From RZZS01 sp964491785 (lineage in GTDB: Bacteria; Pseudomonadota; Alphaproteobacteria; Micavibrionales; Micavibrionaceae): 64,000 nt of DNA. Under the pieces are notes generated by a model that worked only from the letters and a program-made list of their open reading frames with translations, had not been told where the DNA came from and ran no database searches. The translations under genes and the position numbers were made by a program. The DNA lies in NCBI GenBank assembly GCA_964491785.1, contig CAZBGS010000006.1:1-64000 (forward strand), in the 5' to 3' direction. Shown here piece after piece: positions 11,746 to 19,557 of this stretch (position 1 is the stretch's first letter; the number at the start of each line of letters is the position of its first letter).

Positions 11746-12573
11746 TTAGTCCATGCCGACAATTTGCTCGGCGACCGGGCTTCCGGAATCGGGTTTGTCA
11801 TAGAGACTGACCTTGATCTTTCCGCCTTTTTCAAACTTGCTCCCCTCGGGAAGAGTGATTTCGTACATCTTTCCCCTTTCGCTGATTTCCCGGTAAATAT
11901 ATACCGTGCGCCTGACCGAAGCGGTTACCGGCTGACCTGAAGGGGAAATGTATTCGGTATCCAGATATGCTGTTCCCTGACCGTTGCCCTCGCGGGTTAT
12001 CTTTAATGAAACATTGTAAAGCCCGGTTTTGGGGTCACGGAGAACCCTGAGATCCTTCATCCCGATCTTTACGTCTATGGCTCCCTTGCTGACGATGACC
12101 GGTATCGCGGCGGCATAGGAAAGCGGCGCGTGGATTGCCGCGCCGGTCATGTTCTCACGGTCTTTATTGATCTCTGCCCGTTCGCTGACATTCTCCAGAA
12201 AACGCAGGTGCGAATGGTACTGGCCGTCCGCGGCCTCCGGCGGAAAGCGCACCATGACCCTTACCGTCTGGCGCTGATCCGGCTGAAGCACGAAACTGCG
12301 CGGCACGAAGCGCAGCATCCGCCTGGCCGAATAATCGAAAGTCTCGACCGGCTGGGTCACGCCTTCGCTGTTCATGACCAGATCCTCGATTGAAACGGTG
12401 TAAGACCTCGCAATTCCGGAAAGATTGGTGATATCCACCGTCGCCACCTTGTCCCTGTCGCTTAAATGCAGCCGGGTAGGGCTGAAGAACAGGACTTTTT
12501 CTGCATGCGCCGCCGGAACGGCGAGTAAAAGGAAAAACAATGCCAGTGAAAATCTGAAATAACGAAGCGCCAT
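11746..12573 (-). CDS. PapD-type periplasmic fimbrial chaperone
   Basis: A 275-residue protein with a clear signal peptide (MALRYFRFSLALFFLLLAVPAAHA). The N-terminal Ig-like domain follows the PapD pattern: FFSPTRLHLSDRDKVATVDITNLSG, then MLRFVPRSFVLQPDQRQTVRVMVRFP, in which the F1/G1 strands normally lend a donor strand to pilin subunits. The C-terminal domain contains DLRVLRDPKTGLYNVSLKITREGNGQGTAYLD. Established chaperones of this fold hold subunits folded in the periplasm and hand them to an usher. The neighbours (three DUF4402 subunits upstream and an usher-like protein downstream, all on the same strand) fit that role. It is slightly longer than PapD, with an extended C-terminal hairpin. 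Confidence 0.85.
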   Translation of the reverse strand: MALRYFRFSLALFFLLLAVPAAHAEKVLFFSPTRLHLSDRDKVATVDITNLSGIARSYTVSIEDLVMNSEGVTQPVETFDYSARRMLRFVPRSFVLQPDQRQTVRVMVRFPPEAADGQYHSHLRFLENVSERAEINKDRENMTGAAIHAPLSYAAAIPVIVSKGAIDVKIGMKDLRVLRDPKTGLYNVSLKITREGNGQGTAYLDTEYISPSGQPVTASVRRTVYIYREISERGKMYEITLPEGSKFEKGGKIKVSLYDKPDSGSPVAEQIVGMD

Positions 12574-12626
12574 ATGACAGAACCCGTGATTGGTAGAAGC
12601 TGGTTTCTGCTATTTTTCTAGCATAT

Positions 12627-13187
12627 TTACTGATTTATAACATTAATAATTACCGGCTGCGCGCCTGTTGACGTGCTGAAAGGCCCGCTTGCCGTAATGC
12701 TTCCGGGGGAGACTACCATTTCCGCCCCTATGTAAATCTGTGGATTATAGGTAACCTTCAGATCGATAATTGCCGCGGGCGTGTCCGCAGGGCCTATGCC
12801 GTTGCACCGGCTGCCGTTACCGAAAGCGGCCCCCGAATTGACGCTGATTTCAACATTCCTCAAGACAAGGATATCACCCTGGCTGTTCCTGAGCTGCCCG
12901 CCGGCGGAGCAGCGTATCTGGACGATCTTGGACTGCGGCTGCTTTTGCCTGCTTATTATCTGGAAGTTTCCGGCCGAGGAATTGTGGTCGGTGTAAAGCC
13001 CGGTGCCCGTTACCGCCACCACGCCGTTGGTTCCAAGGCGCATGCTGCCGTTATGGCTGGCGTCGAACTCCAGCAGTCCGAAGCCCATATTGCTGTTCTT
13101 CGTTAACGTGAAAGTATCCGCCAGCGCCGCCGTATCGGTACCGGCAACAACTATAAACGCAGCCGCAAAGACAAGAATTTTTTTCAC
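12627..13187 (-). CDS. DUF4402 surface-fibre subunit, paralog 3
   Basis: 186 residues, signal peptide MKKILVFAAAFIVVAGTDTAALA, then a beta-rich domain. The block SNMGFGLLEFDASHNGSMRLGTNG is shared almost position for position with the two neighbouring paralogs. A cysteine pair (RCSAGG and SRCNGIG) is also conserved and could form a disulfide in the oxidising periplasm. The protein ends VIINVINQ, diverging from the VVYQ ending of the other two, and it is the most divergent of the three. That suggests an adaptor or tip role rather than the main shaft, but this is inference. It sits 53 bases upstream of the chaperone gene. Confidence 0.75.
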   Translation of the reverse strand: MKKILVFAAAFIVVAGTDTAALADTFTLTKNSNMGFGLLEFDASHNGSMRLGTNGVVAVTGTGLYTDHNSSAGNFQIISRQKQPQSKIVQIRCSAGGQLRNSQGDILVLRNVEISVNSGAAFGNGSRCNGIGPADTPAAIIDLKVTYNPQIYIGAEMVVSPGSITASGPFSTSTGAQPVIINVINQ

Positions 13188-13247
13188 GAACCTACTTTAA
13201 TACTAAATCCGCGAGAAATTAAAGCTTTCAAAAACCTCCCCTCTTTA

Positions 13248-13267
13248 TGCGGGGATCCGGATGCCCG
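13248..13267. repeat. 20-base dispersed repeat, copy 1
   Basis: The 20-mer TGCGGGGATCCGGATGCCCG occurs here, between two DUF4402 genes, and again at 23972-23991 between cysE and pcm. Both copies are intergenic and lie just beyond a stop codon or upstream of one. The second copy sits in a longer palindrome, while this one has lost most of the outer arm pairing. Confidence 0.6.
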
Positions 13268-13310
13268 TACGGCGGCGGACACGACATTTCTGGAAAGTTC
13301 CGCGGGGTTA

Positions 13311-13925
13311 TTACTGATACACAACCTGAAGGGTCACCGGCCTGCCGCCGCCGTTGGCGGTGCTGTAGGTGGTGGAGGATCCTATGGCGTTTTTCCCGAT
13401 TTCCAGCCTTGCGCCCATGCGGATGCGCGGCGCGGGATTGGAATTAAGATCGAAATTCATAACCGCATTGCCGAGACCTGCGCAGTCGGCTCCAAGCCCG
13501 TAGTCCACCCCCGCGCCGGCGGCAAGTTCTGTTCCCGCTATCGGTATGAGATGTCCGGCTCCGTCGGAGAGGGTGCCGCCGCTATCGCACGAAATTTCGA
13601 TCACCGACTTGCCGTCGCCGCTGGCCACGACTTCCGCCGGGGTGGTCGCTCCTCCAAGCGCAAGCCCGCGCGAAGATCCGCCAAGACTTGCCGCGCCGTT
13701 GGTGCCAAGCCTTATCTGACCCGAGTGCTCAGGGTCGTAACTGACAATGCCGAAATTCATGTCGCTGGTTTTAGTCGCGGAAATGACGGCTCTGGTTCTC
13801 AGTGTCGCGTCAATGGAAATTGTTTCGGCGTGAAGCGCGGGGATCACCGACAGATACGCAATCGTAAACCCGGTAAGGGCTTTGGTGATGTTAACCTCTG
13901 CAAGTCCCAATCGCTTTAGCGGCAT
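13311..13925 (-). CDS. DUF4402 surface-fibre subunit, paralog 2
   Basis: 204 residues from ATG 13925 (an upstream TTG at 13931 is in frame). An N-terminal hydrophobic stretch (ITKALTGFTIAYLSVIPALHA) acts as the signal peptide. The mature part repeats the DUF4402 pattern: ISIDATLRTRAVISATKTSDMNFGIVSYDPEHSGQIRLGTNG, a conserved cysteine pair (EISCDSGG, ADCAGLG), and the C-terminal PVTLQVVYQ. It is closer to paralog 1 than to paralog 3. It lies 124 bases from paralog 3 in the same direction and probably shares its transcript, whereas paralog 1 upstream is separated by a terminator. Confidence 0.78.
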   Translation of the reverse strand: MPLKRLGLAEVNITKALTGFTIAYLSVIPALHAETISIDATLRTRAVISATKTSDMNFGIVSYDPEHSGQIRLGTNGAASLGGSSRGLALGGATTPAEVVASGDGKSVIEISCDSGGTLSDGAGHLIPIAGTELAAGAGVDYGLGADCAGLGNAVMNFDLNSNPAPRIRMGARLEIGKNAIGSSTTYSTANGGGRPVTLQVVYQ

Positions 13926-14119
13926 ACCCAAACACCAGGTTATGCCCCGCTAACGTTTTAACTTTGCACCCATCCCGTGATTTATAACCCTTAAATTAGT
14001 ATACCATAATATGTAAATAACAGCTAGTGTTTTAAACAGGGTTGCTTCCGTTTTCTGCCTTATTAGTTTTTTCTGGTATTCATGATGAACTGTAATTTGC
14101 GCATAAAAATTTCAGAAAA

Positions 14120-14163
14120 TAAAAAAAATGACTGCGGGAAAAAACATGTTCTCCGCAGTCATT
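14120..14163 (-). terminator. Rho-independent terminator after DUF4402 paralog 1
   Basis: Read on the minus strand, an 11-bp perfect stem (AATGACTGCGG / CCGCAGTCATT) is followed by a run of eight T. It begins 30 bases after the stop of the gene at 14193. It separates the first subunit gene from the rest of the locus, so that gene can be made in excess. Confidence 0.9.
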
Positions 14164-14192
14164 AATCCAAACAATGATAGTATTGGTTTATC

Positions 14193-14780
14193 TTACTGAT
14201 AAACAACTGAAAGTGTAACACTTGATCCGGCGGTTGTAGTGCTGTAGACGCCATTTTCACTGATTGCGTCGCCATCGACATTGATTGTGCCGCCCATCAG
14301 AATGGTTGGGTTTGGTGTCGCGCTTAAATCAATGGTCTGGGAAGCCAATCCCACACCAGCGCAGGCGTTACCGGCACCGGGAGCCACACCGCCGGCAGCA
14401 GTGCTGACTTCCGTAGCCGAAAGCGTCAATTGATCGCCGCCGGTAGCCTCAAGGGTCGCACCGGTGTCGCATGACACATCGACTGTTGAAGCGCCGTCGC
14501 CGCTAACCGTAACGGCCGCCGCCGTAGGTGCTCCGCCCGCGACCAGTCCGGTCGTGCCTGCAGTGCTGACCGTCCCGTTCGTACCGAGACGTATATCGCC
14601 AGCATGTGTCGATGCATAATCGATCAATCCAAAATCCATGTCGCTGACCTTGGTGAGCGAAATCGCGGCGCGCGCGTTCAGCGTGGCGTCGACTTCGACT
14701 TCGGCGGCCTGCGCGGCAAAGGATGCCAAGCCAACGGTCACCGCCAGGGCGGTGGTAAGCAGTAAGCTCTTTTTAAACAT
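14193..14780 (-). CDS. DUF4402 surface-fibre subunit, paralog 1 (probable major subunit)
   Basis: 195 residues with a textbook signal peptide (MFKKSLLLTTALAVTVGLASFAAQA) and a low-complexity, Ala/Gly/Thr-rich mature domain: VEVDATLNARAAISLTKVSDMDFGLIDYASTHAGDIRLGTNG, cysteines in DVSCDTGA and NACAGVG, and the ending SVTLSVVYQ. It is the first gene of the locus, has its own AT-rich promoter region (14781-15008) and its own strong terminator. That arrangement is what one expects of the abundant shaft subunit. DUF4402 proteins have no settled function that I know. The subunit role is inferred from the adjacent chaperone and usher-like genes. Confidence 0.78.
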   Translation of the reverse strand: MFKKSLLLTTALAVTVGLASFAAQAAEVEVDATLNARAAISLTKVSDMDFGLIDYASTHAGDIRLGTNGTVSTAGTTGLVAGGAPTAAAVTVSGDGASTVDVSCDTGATLEATGGDQLTLSATEVSTAAGGVAPGAGNACAGVGLASQTIDLSATPNPTILMGGTINVDGDAISENGVYSTTTAGSSVTLSVVYQ

Positions 14781-15008
14781 TAAAATCTCCCAATGATAGA
14801 TCGGTTAATTGAAAGGACGATATGAAGACGCAGTAATGATATTGAAAATGCATACCAGTGCATGCAGGAATATTAAAATAAGCAAGGGTTATAAACAATA
14901 TCTTAATGGTTCCATTTCTAAAATATTCTGAAAATATAACCCAAAGAACATACTTTCCTCGTCTTTTGTTTGACATAACTTAATATTTTGGCAACTTTAT
15001 TACCTGAA

Positions 15009-16157
15009 TTAGCCCTGCACGGCTGTCGCAGCAGGAAAGGGACGCGAATCAACGAACTCTCTCAACAGGCCAAGCGCCTCCGGCATGTTCTTCCGTCCGA
15101 AACCGATTCGAAAGTGATTGCCATCAAAGTCGTAAACACTGTTCGGAAGCGTAACCACACCTTTGGCATTAAGAAGCCTTTCAGAAAAATCACAAACCGG
15201 CTCACTGCTTTTCAGTTTGGGAAATCCGGTGCATCCTCCAAGGGGCCTTATCCACTCGAACCGGCTTTTAGTCTCGTCGAAAAACCGGTCGAGCATCGCG
15301 ATGTTCCTGAGAATGATTCCGAAATTGCGCTCTAATATCCTCTCCCTGTTCCGCAGCGCGATAAGGGAGAGAACTTCCGAAGGCGCACTGTTGCAGATTG
15401 ACAGATAATGCTTCATACCGCTCATCTGCCTGAGCACCTCTTTATCCTGCGCCGCAATCCAGCCCACGCGCAGTCCGGCAAGTCCGAAAGCCTTCGACAT
15501 CACCCCAAGGCTCAGGCCTTTCTCATAAATCCCGGCCACTGGCTCAAGCCGGTTCTTCGGCTCCAGTTCGAGAAACCGGTACACCTCGTCGGAAAAAATC
15601 CATAAACCATGCTGTCTCGCCAGCTCAACGATCTCCTTTTGCTGATCTCTGCCCGGCAATGCGCCTGTCGGGTTATGAGGGTAATTGATCAGAAGCAATC
15701 TGGTATTCGGCCTGATGGCCTTCCTTACCCTTTCGGTATCAAGCTCCCATCCTTCCTCGTATAAAAGCTCGACCCTTGTCACCTCGCAGATAGAGGCGGG
15801 GATGGACAGCAGCGACTGGTAGCATGGCGTAATGACGATTGCATGATCGCTTTTTTCAAGAAGCGCATGACAGGCGCAGAAAATCCCTTCCTCCGCCCCG
15901 GCAAAGCTGAGGATATTCCCGCCATTGACGGGATTTCCGTACATCCCTGCGATTTCCTCCAGAAGCAAGGGCATGCCGTAAGGCTCGGTATAACTCAGTT
16001 TCAAAGCGTTCCAGATGCCAAGACATTCAGGATCGGCCATGCTGAGAATCTCTCCCATCGTATGTGTTTCCACATCCGAAGCGCAAAGCATGTAAGGCGC
16101 TCTGAACTCGCGTGTGGCCAGATAATCCTCAAGCCTGAAAAGCGGCAGCTTCGTCAT
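15009..16157 (-). CDS. Fold-type I PLP aminotransferase (class I/II)
   Basis: 382 residues. The PLP-binding lysine lies in VMSKAFGLAGLRVGW. The cofactor-anchoring segments INYPHNPTGALP (Asn) and FSDEVYRFLEL (Asp/Tyr) are present, so the enzyme looks active. The substrate is not readable from sequence. The N-terminus (DYLATREFRAPYMLCASDVETHTMGEIL) is unlike the AspC-type enzyme at 39-40 kb. Its start lies 29 bases inside the end of the YheO-type regulator gene, so the two form a translationally coupled pair and the regulator probably responds to the amino acid handled here. Confidence 0.85.
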   Translation of the reverse strand: MTKLPLFRLEDYLATREFRAPYMLCASDVETHTMGEILSMADPECLGIWNALKLSYTEPYGMPLLLEEIAGMYGNPVNGGNILSFAGAEEGIFCACHALLEKSDHAIVITPCYQSLLSIPASICEVTRVELLYEEGWELDTERVRKAIRPNTRLLLINYPHNPTGALPGRDQQKEIVELARQHGLWIFSDEVYRFLELEPKNRLEPVAGIYEKGLSLGVMSKAFGLAGLRVGWIAAQDKEVLRQMSGMKHYLSICNSAPSEVLSLIALRNRERILERNFGIILRNIAMLDRFFDETKSRFEWIRPLGGCTGFPKLKSSEPVCDFSERLLNAKGVVTLPNSVYDFDGNHFRIGFGRKNMPEALGLLREFVDSRPFPAATAVQG

Positions 16158-16779
16158 CTTCCTTTTCTTTTTCCTTTAGATAATTGTAAACAGTTGCGCG
16201 GCTTACGTTCAGAATGCGGGCGATATAGACGCTGGCATTCTTGCCGTTGAACGCGCCTTTCTCGTATAGCTCAAGGATAAGTTCCCGCTTGTCCTCCCGG
16301 CCTAAAACCTCAAGACGCGTATTACGCTCCCGGCAATATTCCCTGACGAACAGATTGATTTGCTCATGCAGGTCGTCCCTGAAAAAATCTTCCCGCTTCA
16401 GGGAAGCGCTACCGTCACTGTTGGATAAGAAAATCTGCAATGTGTCGCGGTAATTCTCAAACACCGAGATATCCATATTGACACACAAAAATCCCGTAGC
16501 CTTTCCCGTGCCGTCCCTGATAACCAGGCTTATCGATTTCAGCCGACGACCATCGAAGTTGATCTTCTCATAAGGCCCGATAACGTTCTCCCCCGGATCC
16601 ACGGCACTTTCCCATTTCTCCAGAAATGAAGCGTCCCCCGCCTCCCGCCTTGAGAACGGATTGATAATCAGTTCGATTTTATCTTTTTCAAGATCATGAA
16701 CGACAACCTCCGCAAACGGATGCAAAAGCCGCGCAAACGCCTCGGCCACAGGTACAATCCGCTCCAGCTCTTCCCTCAT
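16129..16779 (-). CDS. YheO/DauR-type PAS-HTH transcriptional regulator
   Basis: 216 residues. The N-terminal about 115 residues form a YheO-type PAS domain (VPVAEAFARLLHPFAEVVVHDLEKDKI, then KSISLVIRDGTGKATGFLCVNMDISVFENY). The C-terminal about 60 residues form a DauR-like helix-turn-helix (REDKRELILELYEKGAFNGKNASVYIARILNVSRATVYNYL). Family members such as DauR control D-amino-acid catabolism. The ligand here is unknown. A GGGGAG ribosome site lies 5 bases before the ATG. The gene overlaps the downstream aminotransferase by 29 bases. Confidence 0.87.
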   Translation of the reverse strand: MREELERIVPVAEAFARLLHPFAEVVVHDLEKDKIELIINPFSRREAGDASFLEKWESAVDPGENVIGPYEKINFDGRRLKSISLVIRDGTGKATGFLCVNMDISVFENYRDTLQIFLSNSDGSASLKREDFFRDDLHEQINLFVREYCRERNTRLEVLGREDKRELILELYEKGAFNGKNASVYIARILNVSRATVYNYLKEKEKEDDEAAAFQA

Positions 16780-16972
16780 CGCGCTCCCCGCAAGGCTAAT
16801 TGCTTTAGATCATGTATTCCAGATTAGACAAAAATGTCAATTAAAAATATGCCGTCGGAAATAACTCTTACATGCACCATTAAGGCTTGCTGGAGTTTCG
16901 AAGAATTTTGGCGACTTTGTTTTCAAAGGGAGAACAGAGTGGAACCAGCCACCAACCCGTTTGACGTAATAG

Positions 16973-17015
16973 TGTTACCTATGTCTCCGGTATAATCTGT
17001 TACCTATGTGCCCGG
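16973..17015. repeat. Paired 18-base direct repeats, probable insertion-sequence end remnant
   Basis: TGTTACCTATGTCTCCGG (16973-16990) is repeated 25 bases later as TGTTACCTATGTGCCCGG (16998-17015), with one region of two mismatches. Doubled TGTTACC-ATGT-CCGG motifs of this kind are, from memory, typical of the ends of IS481-like elements. No transposase frame is nearby. The remnant ends 19 bases from the 3' end of tRNA-Lys. Confidence 0.45.
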
Positions 17016-17033
17016 AAAGGACCCAATTTTAAA

Positions 17034-17109
17034 TGGTGACCGCGCAGGGATTCGAACCCTGGACCTACTGATTAAAAGTCAGTTGCTCTACCAGCTGAGC
17101 TACGCGGTC
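17034..17109 (-). tRNA. tRNA-Lys (anticodon TTT)
   Basis: Read on the minus strand, the cloverleaf is complete: acceptor GACCGCG / CGCGGTC, D-arm GCTCAGCTGGTAGAGC, anticodon arm ACTGACTTTTAATCAGT with anticodon TTT, T-arm CCAGGGTTCGAATCCCTG, discriminator A and an encoded CCA (17034-17036). Confidence 0.97.
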
Positions 17110-17212
17110 GTTCGGGAAGAAAAGACCGAAGGGCACCATATGTATGTTAGGCCCAAAAATCAAGATAAGAATGAAATGTTAATAAATGCTGGAGAAGGTA
17201 AAAATCTGGGTC

Positions 17213-18523
17213 TTATGACACAAGTCTCGCCACCGCAAGCGGCCTGATGGGCATGCTGCTTCTCTGGGGCGGGGAGACTGCCGGGCCGGAAAGATAGGTA
17301 ATTCCAGAATCCAGCGCCGTCTTCAGCAGGGATTTGCTGGACAGGCCTTTTGCGTAAGTTTTCATTCCTCTTGCTTTGTAATAACCGGCAAAGCGGGAAA
17401 CCTTGTCGTGCAGCGACTTGTCTTCGGGAAGCCGGGATTCGCTAAGGTCGAAACCATACGCATGGGGCTTCTTGCCCTCAAGGCTGTATTCGCTGGTGGT
17501 GAGAATTCCGCTATTGATCACAAACGCCTTGCAATATGCCGATAAAGCCAGCAAACCGGCTTTTGCGTCATTGGACAAATTTCCCGAAGGCAAGCCTTTC
17601 AGCTCGATCGCCAGGATGTTCGATACCGCCGGATTGTTATTCCGCAAAATTCCAAGAAAAAGCTCGAATAAAGACTTTTCCTGCAGCGTTTTAAGCTGCA
17701 CCGGAAAAATCGTCAATGTCTGCATATTCTCTCTGAGCAGTCTCTGCGCCTCGGCGCAGGCCAGTACAAGACAGGAAATATCTATTCTCGCCGCTCTCGC
17801 CTCGCCGTTGTAACCCGGCGCGGAGATCGGGGTAAGGAAGTTTCCGGTTATCGTCTGGGCGGCCGAATTCCATAGCGGAAAGTATGAAACGCTCATCAGT
17901 CCGGCATGCGAGATCAAATCCGGGGCCAGACAATCCTTTTCTCTGGCTATAAGCATTTCCTGCGTTTGCCGTTCCGCCCAGAGCTTAAGCTCCTTGTGTG
18001 TGGCATTTTCATGAAGCCCTTCCTTCATTACCCGGGTAAGGACGCTGTCGCCCCCGACTTTCTTTTTCTCTTTTTCGGGATGGCTGCTAACCGCGTTCTC
18101 CAGCCTTTCCTGATCTTTATGAAGCCCGTCCCTGAGGATCTGGTCGACTTCCCTGACGACTTTCTCGACTTTAAGTCTGGCGGTAGTGGCGGGAATCTTG
18201 TCAAAGAAGATCAGGATACTTGCCTCCTGCGCATAACAGTAATATCCGCCTCCGCACTCGCGCAGATTTTTATCCAAAACCATCCGCCAGACTTTTTCCA
18301 TCGACGGAGGGAATTTTTTAGTATGCGGAAAGTAATCGGGAAGAGACTGGCTGAAGTCCAGTTTCTCGAGGGTGCCGCTGCCCTGAAGGCCTTTGGTCTT
18401 CTTACTGAATTCTTCTCTGGTATATTCGAAAATACCCCGGCTGTATCCGCTCACGCCAATCATCCCAAGCTTATGAACTAAAAATATCAATTCAGAATAA
18501 ATTGCTTTTCCCGCTTCAGTCAC
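17213..18523 (-). CDS. Unknown protein with a degenerate EAL-like C-terminal domain
   Basis: 436 residues starting at GTG 18523 (an alternative ATG is at 18463). No signal peptide. The C-terminal half has the rhythm of an EAL phosphodiesterase domain with eroded motifs: SVSYFPLWNSAAQTITGNFLTPI where EAL domains have YQPIVDLxTG, NILAIELKGLPS, YGFDLSESRLPED where DDFGTGYS is expected, and SGITYLSGPAVSPPQ where the QGYxFxxP signature occurs. The catalytic EAL and DDFGTG residues are absent, so if the homology is real it binds rather than cleaves c-di-GMP, or does neither. A charged helical linker (residues about 115-195) precedes it. No close relative is recognised. Confidence 0.45.
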   Translation of the reverse strand: MTEAGKAIYSELIFLVHKLGMIGVSGYSRGIFEYTREEFSKKTKGLQGSGTLEKLDFSQSLPDYFPHTKKFPPSMEKVWRMVLDKNLRECGGGYYCYAQEASILIFFDKIPATTARLKVEKVVREVDQILRDGLHKDQERLENAVSSHPEKEKKKVGGDSVLTRVMKEGLHENATHKELKLWAERQTQEMLIAREKDCLAPDLISHAGLMSVSYFPLWNSAAQTITGNFLTPISAPGYNGEARAARIDISCLVLACAEAQRLLRENMQTLTIFPVQLKTLQEKSLFELFLGILRNNNPAVSNILAIELKGLPSGNLSNDAKAGLLALSAYCKAFVINSGILTTSEYSLEGKKPHAYGFDLSESRLPEDKSLHDKVSRFAGYYKARGMKTYAKGLSSKSLLKTALDSGITYLSGPAVSPPQRSSMPIRPLAVARLVS

Positions 18524-18574
18524 TATTTAGGAACCGGGTTGCATACGGGGATATATCAGGGGCAGGGCGGTTCC

Positions 18575-19087
18575 CTACTTCTGGTACTTCCGGAACAGCT
18601 TTTCAGCGACCTGCGGCGTAACGAACTCGTCGATGTCGCCGTTAAGGGAAGCGATTTCCTTTACAAAGGAAGATGACACGAACTGCCACTTGTCCTTGGC
18701 CATCAGGAAGATGGTCTCGATCGAAGGCTCCAGCTTGGCGTTCATATTGGTCATCTGGAATTCATATTCGAAATCGGATACGGCGCGCAGTCCCCTGAAC
18801 ACGCATTCCGCACCCTCCTGAACCGCGAAATGGACGAGCAGGTTTTGCACCGGCTTGACCACAATCTCGCAGCCTTTGTCCGGCAGGTTGGAGATATCCT
18901 CCCTTACCATCGCAAGGCGCTCGTCTATTGTAAAAAATGAATGCTTTCTGGGATTGTCTGCCACGCCGATAATAAGGTGATCGACAAGGCGGCTAGCCCT
19001 GCGGATCATCTGAAGATGTCCTTTGGTCACCGGGTCGAAGGTTCCCGGATAAATTCCTACTCGATATCTACCATTGGGTTGCGGCAT
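18575..19087 (-). CDS. coaD: Pantetheine-phosphate adenylyltransferase
   Basis: 170 residues. CoaD transfers AMP from ATP to 4'-phosphopantetheine, the penultimate step of coenzyme A synthesis. The nucleotidyltransferase motif GIYPGTFDPVTKGHLQMI is at residues 12-29 with the TxGH-type HxGH variant TKGH. The second motif is FRGLRAVSDFEYEFQM, and the ISSS-like segment reads QFVSSSFVKEIASL. All are family hallmarks. The gene lies 51 bases upstream of the preceding minus-strand gene's start and 39 bases after a small hypothetical gene, so it may be part of a short minus-strand operon. Confidence 0.97.
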   Translation of the reverse strand: MPQPNGRYRVGIYPGTFDPVTKGHLQMIRRASRLVDHLIIGVADNPRKHSFFTIDERLAMVREDISNLPDKGCEIVVKPVQNLLVHFAVQEGAECVFRGLRAVSDFEYEFQMTNMNAKLEPSIETIFLMAKDKWQFVSSSFVKEIASLNGDIDEFVTPQVAEKLFRKYQK

Positions 19088-19126
19088 GAGGCCGTTTTAT
19101 ATGAGGCGGGAGAAAAGGGCAAGAAA

Positions 19127-19432
19127 TTATGCTTCCTTGTCAACCACTTTGCCTTGCAGGTCGCCGGGGTTTTCCTGCAGGTATGAGGCGAGGCTGCTGG
19201 TCGAATACTGGGCTCTCTTGGCCATAATGATCTTTGCCATGCCCTCGATAGTGTACTGGCTGTCGATCTGTGCCGAGAACAGCTTGTTCATGTCGCCTGA
19301 TGTCTTGTCCATAAAATCCCGGATATGGGCGCGGCTGTATTTGGATATGCCAATCCCCGGCATGCTGAAAGCGCTTTTCGCCCTTTCAAACATATCGGTC
19401 ACACCGCTGCCAAGACTTAACAACATCGACAT
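19127..19432 (-). CDS. Hypothetical protein, 101 residues
   Basis: Begins MSMLLSLGSGVTDMFERAKSAFSMPGIGISKYSRAHIRDFMDKTSG. ATG 19432 is chosen over the frame's first ATG at 19498 because AAAGGTG lies about 9 bases upstream. Mostly helical and basic/acidic mixed, no signal peptide or membrane span. It precedes coaD on the same strand. I do not recognise the family. Confidence 0.55.
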   Translation of the reverse strand: MSMLLSLGSGVTDMFERAKSAFSMPGIGISKYSRAHIRDFMDKTSGDMNKLFSAQIDSQYTIEGMAKIIMAKRAQYSTSSLASYLQENPGDLQGKVVDKEA

Positions 19433-19557
19433 AAAAATTGCACCTTTATCAATTTCTTCTATATAACCAGTATAACAGAAAAATAAATTACAAATCACTA
19501 GGAAATATTTGCCTAATAACTTGAAACAAATGCGGTTTTAGCCGCGTTGGGGAATCG

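Noticed and set aside
13977..14896. AAGGGTTATAAA motif near 14885 and its reverse complement near 13981
   Set aside because: Two copies upstream of two DUF4402 genes, but in opposite orientation and in AT-rich DNA; could be chance.
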